A DNA stretch of 64,000 nt from Rhizobium sp. BK418. Its GTDB lineage: Bacteria > Pseudomonadota > Alphaproteobacteria > Rhizobiales > Rhizobiaceae. The translations under genes were made by a program, and so were the position numbers. The stretch spans positions 1-64,000 of the forward strand of contig NZ_SLZK01000002.1 of NCBI RefSeq assembly GCF_004341105.1. The letters are read 5' to 3'. The notes below the pieces were generated by a model. It made no database searches. It saw only the letters and a list, made by a program, of their open reading frames with translations, and was not told the origin of the DNA. The stretch's first letter is position 1. Every line of letters begins with the position of its first letter. Shown piece by piece: positions 35,187 to 43,194 of the stretch.

Positions 35187-35214
35187 ACGTCGGCCGGTCG
35201 CGGCCGGCCGACGT
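35187..35214 (+). terminator. GC-rich hairpin after the beta-lactamase gene
   Basis: An 11-base perfect stem, ACGTCGGCCGG and its complement, encloses a 6-base loop and starts five bases after the ampC stop. It has no following T-run, so it could be a Rho-independent-like stop, an mRNA stabiliser or a repeat. Confidence 0.45.
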
Positions 35215-35305
35215 CACTGGTGGTGATACCCTATCCATTCGTGTCAGAGGACAGAACTTCTTTATCCGTGATATAGGGTCGAACGCCCCAACCAGGATGC
35301 AATGC

Positions 35306-36817
35306 ATGTCATGGACTATGGTGGACGATCCGCTGTATCAGTTTATCGCTCTCGTTCTGCTCAGCGCCGTGGCACGGTTCATCTTCGGACGAAACCCGAC
35401 CTTCCGGCTGATCGCCAATTTCGTCTTCTTCGCACTGCTGACGTGGCTGCTCATCGAGAACAAGATTGCGCCCTATACGTCAGACATGGGCGAAGCGACG
35501 GATCTTTTCCGGCGCATTTTCGTCGGGGTCGCCAAGGCGGTCTGGTGGATCGGCGGGGCGATGGTGCTGGCAAGCTCGGTGCGGCTCTTCCTGATTTTCG
35601 AGCGCAAGCCGCGCGAGGCGCGTCTGCTGCAGGATCTCGTCGTCGCCGTGATCTATGTCGGCGCAGCACTTTCAGTCGTAGCCTATGTCTTCGGCGTGCC
35701 CGTTGCCACGTTGATCGCCACCTCGGGCGTCTTCGCCATCGTGCTCGGCCTTGCGCTGCAAAGCACGCTGAACGACGTCTTCTCCGGCATCGCGCTCAAT
35801 CTCGGCCGGCATTACAGCGTCGGCGACTGGATCGTGCTCGACGACGGCGTGCAGGGCCGCGTGGTGGAGACGAACTGGCGCTCCACCCACCTTTTGAACG
35901 GCACCAACGACCTCGTCATCGTTCCCAATAGCGCGCTCGCCAAGGCGCGGCTGACGAACCTCACCAGCCCCGAGGAAGCACATGGCATTTCGCTGAAGAT
36001 CCGGGTCGTGCCGACTATCTCGCCGGCGGCCGTCGAGGAGACGATGCGCACGGTGCTGCTCAGCAGCAATGCCATCCTGAAATCCCCCGCGCCCGTCGTC
36101 AGCGTCACGGGGCTGGACAGCAGCGCCATCGAATTCGAGCTTTCCTTCCGCGTCTCCGGACTTGGCGAGGCGACGGCCGCCAGGAACGAGGTCTACGACC
36201 TCGTCTATCGTCATGCCAAGGCCGCGGGCCTGCAGCTCGCCTCACCTGCCGGTTCGCCGCCGGTCAATCCGTTTGCCGATCCGCCGGAGGAAGCTGGAAA
36301 ACACCTGAACTCGGCGTGGCGGCTGCTCAACGCCATCCCGCTCTTCTCGACGCTGACGGAAGACGAAAAGGAGTCGCTTGCAGCAGACATGAAACGGCTG
36401 ACTTTCCGCAAAGATGCGCTGATCGCGACGCAGGATACGTCGCTGACCTCGCTGATGATCGTGCGGCGCGGCGTTGCCGTCGTCGAGCGGAAAGAAGGCA
36501 ATGAGATCATCGAGCTCGCCAGAATTGCGCCCGGCGACCTGTTCGGGGAGCGCGGCGTGCTGATGGGAGCGCTGGAGCCGGCCAATATCCGCGCGCTCAC
36601 GTCCGTCGTGGTCTACGAGATCGCCAAGGACCATCTTGCCACGATCATGCAAGAGCGGCCGGCACTTGCAGAAGAACTAGGCCTGCTGCTGTCGCGGCGG
36701 ATCGAATCCGAGAAACATCGCTTCAGTGCAGGCGTATCGGCTGAAGCCAGCCATCCGACGACACTGACGACGCGCATCCGGCACCTATTCCAGATTCCCC
36801 ACAACAACTGGTCGTAG
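35306..36817 (+). CDS. MscS-family channel with C-terminal cyclic-nucleotide-binding-like domain
   Basis: 503 aa. Four hydrophobic helices precede the MscS pore helix (PVATLIATSGVFAIVLGLALQSTLNDVFSGIAL, about residues 130-165), followed by the beta domain (YSVGDWIVL, NWRSTHLL). Residues about 340-470 form a cNMP-binding fold (LTFRKDALIATQDTSLTSLMIVRRGVA and GDLFGERGVL). The phosphate cassette lacks the usual PR(S/T)A: it reads EPANIRAL, so the cyclic nucleotide-contacting Arg is missing. The start at 35306 has AGGA eight bases upstream; ATGs at 35297 and 35318 are alternatives. Confidence 0.88.
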   Translation: MSWTMVDDPLYQFIALVLLSAVARFIFGRNPTFRLIANFVFFALLTWLLIENKIAPYTSDMGEATDLFRRIFVGVAKAVWWIGGAMVLASSVRLFLIFERKPREARLLQDLVVAVIYVGAALSVVAYVFGVPVATLIATSGVFAIVLGLALQSTLNDVFSGIALNLGRHYSVGDWIVLDDGVQGRVVETNWRSTHLLNGTNDLVIVPNSALAKARLTNLTSPEEAHGISLKIRVVPTISPAAVEETMRTVLLSSNAILKSPAPVVSVTGLDSSAIEFELSFRVSGLGEATAARNEVYDLVYRHAKAAGLQLASPAGSPPVNPFADPPEEAGKHLNSAWRLLNAIPLFSTLTEDEKESLAADMKRLTFRKDALIATQDTSLTSLMIVRRGVAVVERKEGNEIIELARIAPGDLFGERGVLMGALEPANIRALTSVVVYEIAKDHLATIMQERPALAEELGLLLSRRIESEKHRFSAGVSAEASHPTTLTTRIRHLFQIPHNNWS

Positions 36818-36820
36818 CCC

Positions 36821-37306
36821 TTAGCTGACCTTTTCCTCGGCTTCTTCGGCATCTTCTCCGACCGTCAGCGGCCAGTCGACGACGTAATCCTCGAAATCGT
36901 CGAGATCGACGTCATTTTCGCTGACGGTGCGGCCGCGGGCGGAAATGCCGGCGGCATGGACGGTGTCGGGATCGCCCGAGATGAGCGGGTGCCACCAATA
37001 GAGATCGCGGCCCTCGTTGACGAGCCGATAGCCACAGGTCGGCGGCAGCCATTCGATCTCTGGAACGTTCTCCTTGGTGAGCTGAACGCAATCGGGAACG
37101 AAGTCCCAGCGGTTCGCATAGCTGGTACAGCGACAGCTCTCGCTGTCGAGCAACTTGCAGCGGATCGAGGTGAAATAGACATCGCCGGTATCCCATTCCT
37201 CGATCTTGTTGAGGCAACAGAGGCCGCAGCCGTCGCAGAGGCTTTCCCACTCCTCGGCATTCATTTCGGCAAGCGTCTTGCGCTTCCAGAAGGGCAGATC
37301 GTTCAT
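36821..37306 (-). CDS. YcgN-family cysteine-cluster protein (UPF0260)
   Basis: 161 aa. The N-terminal [36 protein letters not shown] has the CDGCGLCC cysteine cluster, and [17 protein letters not shown] and DCVQL add more cysteines, consistent with metal or Fe-S binding. This is a widespread family (YcgN in E. coli) without an assigned reaction. The start at 37306 has AAGAAG upstream. It is convergent with the MscS-like gene (3-bp gap) and divergent from the PBP1 gene. Confidence 0.88.
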   Translation of the reverse strand: MNDLPFWKRKTLAEMNAEEWESLCDGCGLCCLNKIEEWDTGDVYFTSIRCKLLDSESCRCTSYANRWDFVPDCVQLTKENVPEIEWLPPTCGYRLVNEGRDLYWWHPLISGDPDTVHAAGISARGRTVSENDVDLDDFEDYVVDWPLTVGEDAEEAEEKVS

Positions 37307-37492
37307 GGTTCGCTTCTTGCAACAGCCGCCCGCAAATTCGCGTGACGACCGTTCAACTCTCTTGTTCTTGTCCGCAAAATCAACCAATTATTCAACATGC
37401 TCCGGCTATCCGGAGAGTTGCGGCCCCTTTCAGGCCCCGCTCCGGCGTCCGGTTCTACCGCCGCCGAGCGCGATCAGGCGGGAATATAGGAC

Positions 37493-39667
37493 GTGCAGGA
37501 TCCGGACAACCCAAATAATGGGCCAGAAGAGGCCAAAAACGGGCAAGGCAAGAAGCAGCCGTCGAAAAACCGGCACCTGCTGCTGCGTATCGATTCATGG
37601 ATCGACTCGACCGTCTGGAACGCCGGCTTCCGCGCCGCCGAGATCTGGGAAGATACCACCATCTTCTTCCGTCGCTTCCGCGTTCGCGGCTGGAAGCGCG
37701 CGGTATTCGAACTCGCCGGCGAAGGGCTAACGCTCGGCGCCGCCGGCATGGTGCTGATGCTCGCGCTCGCGCAGCCGGCCTTCGAAGCCACCAAGGAAGA
37801 CTGGCGCAACCGCGGCGATTTTGCCGTCACCTTCCTCGACCGCTACGGCAATGTCATCGGCCATCGCGGCGTCATCCATCAGAATTCCGTGCCGATCGAC
37901 GAACTGCCGGATTCGCTGATCAAATCTGTCATCGCTACCGAAGACCGGCGCTTCTTCGATCATTTCGGCATCGATGCCATCGGTCTCTTCCGCGCCATGG
38001 TCACCAATGCCCAGGCCGGCGAAGTCGTCCAGGGCGGCTCGACGCTGACACAGCAGCTCGCCAAGAACCTGTTCCTCTCGAACGAACGTTCCATCGACCG
38101 CAAGATCACCGAGGCGTTCCTCGCGTTTTGGCTGGAGGCGAACCTCTCCAAGAAGGAAATCCTCGCGACCTATCTGGACCGGGCCTATATGGGCGGCGGC
38201 ACATTCGGGGCGGCGGCAGCGGCGCAATTCTATTTCGGCAAGAACATCACCGATGTGAATCTGGCCGAATCCGCCATGCTCGCCGGGCTCTTCAAGGCGC
38301 CGGCGAAATATGCCCCGCATGTGAACCTGCCGGCCGCCCGCGCCCGCGCCAACGAGGTGCTGACCAACCTCGTCCAGAGCGGGCTGATGACCGAGGGGCA
38401 GGTGATCGCCGCACGACGCAATCCTGCCAATGTCGTCGACCGCAACGAGGTGGAATCGCCCGACTTCTTCCTCGACTGGGCTTTCGATGAGGTGCAGCGT
38501 CTCTCGCCGCGCTTCCATCAGCGCTCGCTGATCGTGCGCACGACGATCGACATGGGCATCCAGCAGGCGGCGGACGATTCGATCGAGACGTCGCTGCGCG
38601 AATATGGCGAAGCCTATCATGCCAAGCAGGGCGCGATGGTGATAATCGAGAATGGCGGCGCCGTGCGCGCCATGGTCGGCGGCCGCGACTATGGCGAGAG
38701 CCAGTTCAACCGCGCCACCAAGGCGCTGCGCCAGCCGGGCTCCTCCTTCAAGGTCTATACCTATTCGGTGGCCATGGAGAGCGGGATGACGCCGAAGACG
38801 ACGATCATCGACGCGCCGATCTCCTGGGGCAACTGGAGCCCGCATAATTACGAAAACCGCTACGCCGGCCGCATCACATTGGAAACGGCGATCGCCCAGT
38901 CGATCAATACGGTGCCGGTACGTCTTGCCAAGGAAAAGCTCGGCATCCAGCCGATCCGCGCCATGGCCAAGGCGATGGGCGTCGAAACCCCGATCCGCGA
39001 CGACGTGACGATCCCGATCGGCACGTCCGAGGTGACCGTTCTCGATCAGGCGACCGCCTATGCGGTATTCCCGACCGGCGGCTATCAGTCGCGCCGCCAC
39101 GGGATCACGCAGATCCTCGACTACGGCGGCGATGTCCTTTACGACTTCGACCGTGATGAACCGCCAGCCCAGCGGGTGCTTTCCGAACAGGCCGACAGCT
39201 ATATGAATCAAATGCTGTCACGTGTGCCCTATTTCGGTACCGCACGCAAAGCCGCGCTCGACAACGGTATCGTCACCGCCGGCAAGACGGGTACGACGCA
39301 GGCCTATCGCGACGCCTGGTTCGTGGGCTTCACCGGCAACTATACCTGCGCCGTCTGGTTCGGTAACGACGACTATACGTCGACGAACAACATGACGGGC
39401 GGCTCGCTGCCGGCCATGACCTTCAAGCGCGCCATGGACTATGCCCATCAGGGCGTCACGCTGCGTCCGATCCCCGGCATCGAAAATCCGCTGCCATCCG
39501 AGAAGGATATCGCCAAGGCGCAGGCCAACAAACCAAAGGACGGCACGCCGACCCTCGTTCGCCCGCGTATGCTCTCGGTGCAGTCGACCAACATTCTCAA
39601 GGGCATCGGCCAGAAGCTGGAGACTGCCGCGCCACTCGCGGTGCAGAAGGTCGCAAGCGCGGAGTGA
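37493..39667 (+). CDS. Bifunctional penicillin-binding protein (class A PBP)
   Basis: 724 aa. A membrane helix lies at about residues 76-92. The GT51 glycosyltransferase follows, with ATEDRRFFDHFGID (catalytic Glu), GGSTLTQQLAKN and YLDRAYMGGGTFG. The transpeptidase has the motifs SSFK (in QPGSSFKVY), SIN (in AQSINTVPV) and KTG (in AGKTGTTQAYRDAWFVGFT). It polymerises and crosslinks peptidoglycan. The start is a GTG at 37493 with AGGA-like sequence upstream; the N-terminus is hydrophilic and cytoplasmic. A DUF1214/DUF1254 pair follows. Confidence 0.92.
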   Translation: MQDPDNPNNGPEEAKNGQGKKQPSKNRHLLLRIDSWIDSTVWNAGFRAAEIWEDTTIFFRRFRVRGWKRAVFELAGEGLTLGAAGMVLMLALAQPAFEATKEDWRNRGDFAVTFLDRYGNVIGHRGVIHQNSVPIDELPDSLIKSVIATEDRRFFDHFGIDAIGLFRAMVTNAQAGEVVQGGSTLTQQLAKNLFLSNERSIDRKITEAFLAFWLEANLSKKEILATYLDRAYMGGGTFGAAAAAQFYFGKNITDVNLAESAMLAGLFKAPAKYAPHVNLPAARARANEVLTNLVQSGLMTEGQVIAARRNPANVVDRNEVESPDFFLDWAFDEVQRLSPRFHQRSLIVRTTIDMGIQQAADDSIETSLREYGEAYHAKQGAMVIIENGGAVRAMVGGRDYGESQFNRATKALRQPGSSFKVYTYSVAMESGMTPKTTIIDAPISWGNWSPHNYENRYAGRITLETAIAQSINTVPVRLAKEKLGIQPIRAMAKAMGVETPIRDDVTIPIGTSEVTVLDQATAYAVFPTGGYQSRRHGITQILDYGGDVLYDFDRDEPPAQRVLSEQADSYMNQMLSRVPYFGTARKAALDNGIVTAGKTGTTQAYRDAWFVGFTGNYTCAVWFGNDDYTSTNNMTGGSLPAMTFKRAMDYAHQGVTLRPIPGIENPLPSEKDIAKAQANKPKDGTPTLVRPRMLSVQSTNILKGIGQKLETAAPLAVQKVASAE

Positions 39668-39797
39668 TGTTTCCGCTATTTTAGCAAACCGGGATGGCTG
39701 GGTCACCAAGACATGGGGGACACATCGCCCCATGGCATTCCACCTCGCCAGAATCAGTGGTAACCCTCTCAACTGATTTGATCTTCAAGGGCGCAAG

Positions 39798-40385
39798 GTG
39801 TTTCGGTTCCCCCTTTTCATCCTGATCACCCTGATCGTCGCCTTCGGCGGCGGCATCATGATTTCGCTCTATGCGCTGGATGCGACGCAGGGGTTCGGAG
39901 CGATCAAGCTCGGCGCCTGGGAGGCTTTTCCGGAGCTGCAGACCGTCGATGCCGACCCTTATGCAAAGTCGCACCGGGCGCGCGCCGGCAAGCTGCTTTA
40001 TGGCAGCGCTGAAGGCCTGACTTTTACCGCGAGCGTGGATGATAGCGGCGAACGGCTGAATGCCGCCTGCCATTACCGGATCATCGGCCAGACACCACCA
40101 GCGCGGTTGTGGACTCTGTTTACTGCCGACAATGCCGGCAACCCGGCCTCGCTGCAGCAGACCCTGCCTGCGGCGCTGAATTCGTGGACGGTGCTGCGCC
40201 AGCCGGATAGCAGCTTTGCGATCGACATCTCGTCGCACGCCCAGCCAGGCAACTGGCTGGCGCTGCCGCAGGCCGGCACGTTTCGACTGGTGCTGACGTT
40301 GTTCGATACGCCGACGGCCGGCAGTTCCGGGGTGATCGATCTTTCCATGCCGAAGCTCACCAAGATCGGGTGCGGCGATGCTTAG
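39798..40385 (+). CDS. DUF1214 membrane-anchored protein
   Basis: 195 aa. One N-terminal membrane anchor (FPLFILITLIVAFGGGIMISLYAL) precedes a beta-rich periplasmic domain with CHYRIIGQTPPARLWTLFTAD, the DUF1214 pattern. It overlaps the DUF1254 gene by eight bases. In many bacteria DUF1254 and DUF1214 form one larger protein; in Rhizobiales they occur as this two-gene pair. Function unknown; location next to a PBP suggests an envelope role, which is inference. Confidence 0.82.
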   Translation: MFRFPLFILITLIVAFGGGIMISLYALDATQGFGAIKLGAWEAFPELQTVDADPYAKSHRARAGKLLYGSAEGLTFTASVDDSGERLNAACHYRIIGQTPPARLWTLFTADNAGNPASLQQTLPAALNSWTVLRQPDSSFAIDISSHAQPGNWLALPQAGTFRLVLTLFDTPTAGSSGVIDLSMPKLTKIGCGDA

Positions 40386-40926
40386 GGTGTTCTTCGCGAT
40401 CATAACAGGGCTTTTCGGCGCCGCGCTGCTCCACCTCGTCATCATCCTCGCGCTGCCGCACTTTACCGGTCGCGATGCGGCGACGCGTGTCGCGGCGGAG
40501 GGCGATCCGAACAATTTCTATCTGCTGACCAACCGCTACGACGAGGCAGGGCTTGCCAACGGCGATCCGTTCGTGCGCACGGCCGTCTGTTCTTTCGATG
40601 TGAGCGATGCGCCGGTGCATTTCACCGCCAAGGGCAATGTGCCTTTCTGGTCGATCGCAATCTATGACAGCGCCTCCAACGAGGTCTTCAGCATGAACGA
40701 CCGCACTTCGGTCGGCGGCGCGCTCGACGTTCTTGCTGCAAGCCCGATCCAGCTGACCGACCTGCGCAAGAACCTGCCGGAGGAGCTGCAGCAGACGATC
40801 CTGGTGGAAATGGCGCATCCCGAGGGATACGCAGTGCTGCGTACGCTGGCGCCGCAGGCAAGCTTCGACGAGGCTGCGCGCGCCTTTCTGACTGCGGCGG
40901 GCTGCGACGAATTCGGCACCCGCTAG
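40378..40926 (+). CDS. DUF1254 membrane-anchored protein
   Basis: 182 aa. An N-terminal hydrophobic anchor (VFFAIITGLFGAALLHLVIILAL) precedes DPNNFYLLTNRYDEAGLANGDPFVRTAVCSFDVSDAPVHF, the DUF1254 pattern. It overlaps the DUF1214 gene by eight bases, so the two proteins are co-translated and probably interact. A CGGCGCA-GAA-TGCGCCG hairpin lies 34 bp after its stop (40960-40976) and is followed by GTTTCTT; it could terminate this transcript although it lies inside the convergent small gene. Confidence 0.82.
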   Translation: MLRVFFAIITGLFGAALLHLVIILALPHFTGRDAATRVAAEGDPNNFYLLTNRYDEAGLANGDPFVRTAVCSFDVSDAPVHFTAKGNVPFWSIAIYDSASNEVFSMNDRTSVGGALDVLAASPIQLTDLRKNLPEELQQTILVEMAHPEGYAVLRTLAPQASFDEAARAFLTAAGCDEFGTR

Positions 40927-40941
40927 AGTTGTCTACTCGCT

Positions 40942-41112
40942 TTACTTGTTCTTGACACGCGGCGCAGAATGCGCCGGTTTCTTGTCGGGGGTTTCGACGA
41001 GCCGCTCGTAACGGACGCCGGTGAACCAGAGGATTTTTGCTTCGCGGGGCTCATGTCCCGTGCGGCGCGGCGACTGGGGCAGCCGGTCCGCCAATGCGAC
41101 TACAATTGCCAT
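40942..41112 (-). CDS. Small conserved-type protein with ILWFTGVRYER motif, 56 aa
   Basis: MAIVVALADRLPQSPRRTGH, then EAKILWFTGVRYERLVE and a basic tail. The IL(F/W)FTGVRYER core is one I recall from small rhizobial proteins of unknown function. The start at 41112 has GGAG six bases upstream. It is convergent with the DUF1254 gene (15-bp gap). Function unknown; the recall of the motif is from memory and was not searched. Confidence 0.55.
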   Translation of the reverse strand: MAIVVALADRLPQSPRRTGHEPREAKILWFTGVRYERLVETPDKKPAHSAPRVKNK

Positions 41113-41652
41113 TCTCGTCTCCATGCACTGCCCGAGACGGATGAACTTGCGATGGATTTCACCCTGCCCGCCATGCTGCGGGCCAGCGCGTCCTCAGACG
41201 CCGGATGAACCGGATCGAGGGCATTCGCGCCTTTCTCACGGCACCTGATCGAAATACCGTGATGCTGCGGAGCTTCCACGATCCAGACCTCCAAACCGCG
41301 TCGTTCCTGTCCGAATTGAGACACACGACCGTTAACAGATTACTAATATTCGGCCACTGCTTTCGGCAGCCTGCGCGACGGAGAGATAACGCGCAGAATG
41401 GTTGTTTGGTTTCAGCCGCAGAAAAGAAAAGATATGCTGAGAGCCAGTCGATAAAATTAGAAATAATCCAAATGGTTAATTGCTCTTCTCCACCAAAGAG
41501 GCAATCTCGCCGTGGGTGTTGCAAATATGCGTCACGGAAATATTAATTGCTGCAAGGGTGGATAGGTGTATCGTGATCTCATCGGCCGAGGGTTAAGGCG
41601 ACGGCCGCTTGGGAGATGATACGTGCTCTTGCCCTCATACGGAGAGGAACCC
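41113..41652. other. 540-bp intergenic region without a convincing gene
   Basis: A region of mixed composition, AT-richer from about 41330 to 41560. Frames of 70-113 codons are open on both strands, but they overlap each other and show no rhizobial codon bias or ribosome sites I trust. It holds the promoters of the two flanking small genes and could encode a small RNA. The last 20 bp give the GGAGAGGAACCC ribosome site of the 68-aa gene. Confidence 0.4.
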
Positions 41653-41859
41653 ATGCCCTTTCTGTATAATTCCGCATTCACCTCAAAAGATCTGGATGTG
41701 TTACGTCGTGCGCTGGATGCGTGGTGCGCGGAAAAGCATGTCGACATCGGAAGTGTCGAAGCGCAGTCCGCTGCTTCGGCTGCGCTCGACCTCTATCAAT
41801 CAGGCTATAACGATCATGACAAGCTGCTGGCGGCACTCAGGGATCGCAAGGGCCTTTAG
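41653..41859 (+). CDS. Small hypothetical protein, 68 aa
   Basis: MPFLYNSAFTSKDLDVLRRA continues as a helical protein rich in Ala, Leu and Asp (ALDAWCAEKHVDIGSVEAQ). The start at 41653 is set by GGAGAGGAACCC. The pattern of a short acidic helical protein with DLYQSGYNDHDKLLAAL is seen in small rhizobial hypotheticals, but I cannot name a family. It stands alone between two intergenic regions. Confidence 0.65.
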   Translation: MPFLYNSAFTSKDLDVLRRALDAWCAEKHVDIGSVEAQSAASAALDLYQSGYNDHDKLLAALRDRKGL

Positions 41860-42135
41860 GTTATATGCCGGTATTATGAGAACTGGCAATCGCCCACTTC
41901 CGGCGCGTTGATTTTATTTTGACGGCTTATCAAGCCGCAACACGCAAAACGTGTATAATTCTGTTGCATTTTAATAGAATCTTCAGCAAGCATTAACCGT
42001 ACCGGTGTAGGATTTGTTCATAACCGTATGGTCTGACACGCGTCCCGCCAGCGCTTGTCGGCTCACGGTCTCCCGCTTGTTCTGCGTTTTCGGGGTGTTC
42101 TTGTGCGTGACCGGTTTCGAGACCTAGAGGGCCCT
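41860..42135. promoter_or_regulatory. Upstream region of the DUF2336 gene
   Basis: 276 bp, AT-rich between 41905 and 42020 (for example TTTTATTTTGACGG and GCATTTTAATAGAATC). TTAA words occur at about 41972 and 41994, but their spacing does not fit a TTAA-N7-TTAA CtrA box. Nothing else is recognisable. Confidence 0.3.
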
Positions 42136-43155
42136 ATGGCCATCAGGAAGAAGGACGTGGTGTTAATGGCGACCGTCAGCAGTTTCGAGAACCTGTCGCA
42201 TCCGACACGCTCCGAGCTGCGTCAGTTTGCCGAACTCTTCATGCCGCTTTTCCAGGCCTCCTCCGAAGAGGCAAGACGCCAGGCGGTTGCAGCCCTTTCC
42301 CAGTGCGAGAACATACCGGCAGCTGTTGCGCTCTTCATCGGCAATCAGCCGATCGAGGTCGCCGCGCCGTTCCTCGCCTCCTCCAAAGCAATCAATGACG
42401 ATACGCTGATCACGATTGCCCGCACCCATGGCGCTTCGCATGTGAGGGCGATCGTCAGCCGCGATGCCCTATCGCCCAAGGTCATCGATGCGCTGGTGGC
42501 GCTGCGCCAGGCCGAGCCGCGCCCGGCCGCGGCTGCCGACTCTGCCGAACCGCAAGCCATGCCGCTTTCGTCCTTGCCCGCCAAGCCCGAAGTGGATCCA
42601 CAGGAAGTACAGCGCCTTGAAAATGAAGAGGCGCTGCGCGAGCGCATCCGCGGCCTTGCCGGACATCTCGGCCGCAACGATCAGGACCGGCTTGGCCTGC
42701 GCTCCTTATCCGATATTCAGGAGGCGCTGCTGGTGCGTTTTGCGCGCTCGCGGGAAGCTGCGCATTTCGCCACTGCTCTGGCCGATAGTCTGTCGGCGAG
42801 CCGCTGGCTTGCGGAGCGCATCATGCTCGACCTCTCGGGCCAGCAACTCGCCACGACGCTGACGAGCCTTGGCATGGGCTTCCTCGATTCCGTCTTCGTG
42901 CTGGAGAAGCTCTATCCGCATCTTGCCGAAGTGCGGGAGAATGTCAGCCGCGCTTTCCTCGTTCTCGATGCGCTGGACCCGGAAGAATGCCATGCCCGCG
43001 TGGAAGCGTGGCGTCGCGCAGACCGCTATACCTATAATCCGCAAGCGCCGGCCCCGGCCCAGCCGGCTCCCGCCACACAGGCGCCGGCACCCGCTTACCG
43101 TTTCATCCGGCAGGCGCCGATGCGCGATCTCAATAGCGTCAGGCGGGCGCGCTAG
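42136..43155 (+). CDS. DUF2336 domain protein
   Basis: 339 aa. The body is a string of short helical, HEAT-like repeats: RSELRQFAELFMPLFQASSEEARRQAVAALSQCENIPAAVALFIG, then DDTLITIARTHGASHVRAIVSR, the DUF2336 pattern common in alphaproteobacteria. A Pro/Ala-rich linker (PQAPAPAQPAPATQAPAPAY) precedes the basic C-terminus. Function unknown; helical repeats suggest protein binding. The start at 42136 has AGAGG upstream; an in-frame ATG at 42166 with AAGGA is equally possible. Confidence 0.75.
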   Translation: MAIRKKDVVLMATVSSFENLSHPTRSELRQFAELFMPLFQASSEEARRQAVAALSQCENIPAAVALFIGNQPIEVAAPFLASSKAINDDTLITIARTHGASHVRAIVSRDALSPKVIDALVALRQAEPRPAAAADSAEPQAMPLSSLPAKPEVDPQEVQRLENEEALRERIRGLAGHLGRNDQDRLGLRSLSDIQEALLVRFARSREAAHFATALADSLSASRWLAERIMLDLSGQQLATTLTSLGMGFLDSVFVLEKLYPHLAEVRENVSRAFLVLDALDPEECHARVEAWRRADRYTYNPQAPAPAQPAPATQAPAPAYRFIRQAPMRDLNSVRRAR

Positions 43156-43194
43156 GAGCATTTCCCGGAGACTGCCTGGATAGCCGTTCTCGTC

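Noticed and set aside
37727..39211. Open 494-codon frame on the minus strand
   Set aside because: It is antisense to the PBP1 gene, whose motifs are complete; the antisense frame has no recognisable domain.
41205..41546. Possible 113-aa gene on the plus strand
   Set aside because: No ribosome site, no rhizobial codon bias, overlapping alternative frames, and no recognisable motif.
41860..42135. TTAA words as a CtrA binding site
   Set aside because: The spacing between TTAA words is not seven bases, so the TTAA-N7-TTAA box is not met.
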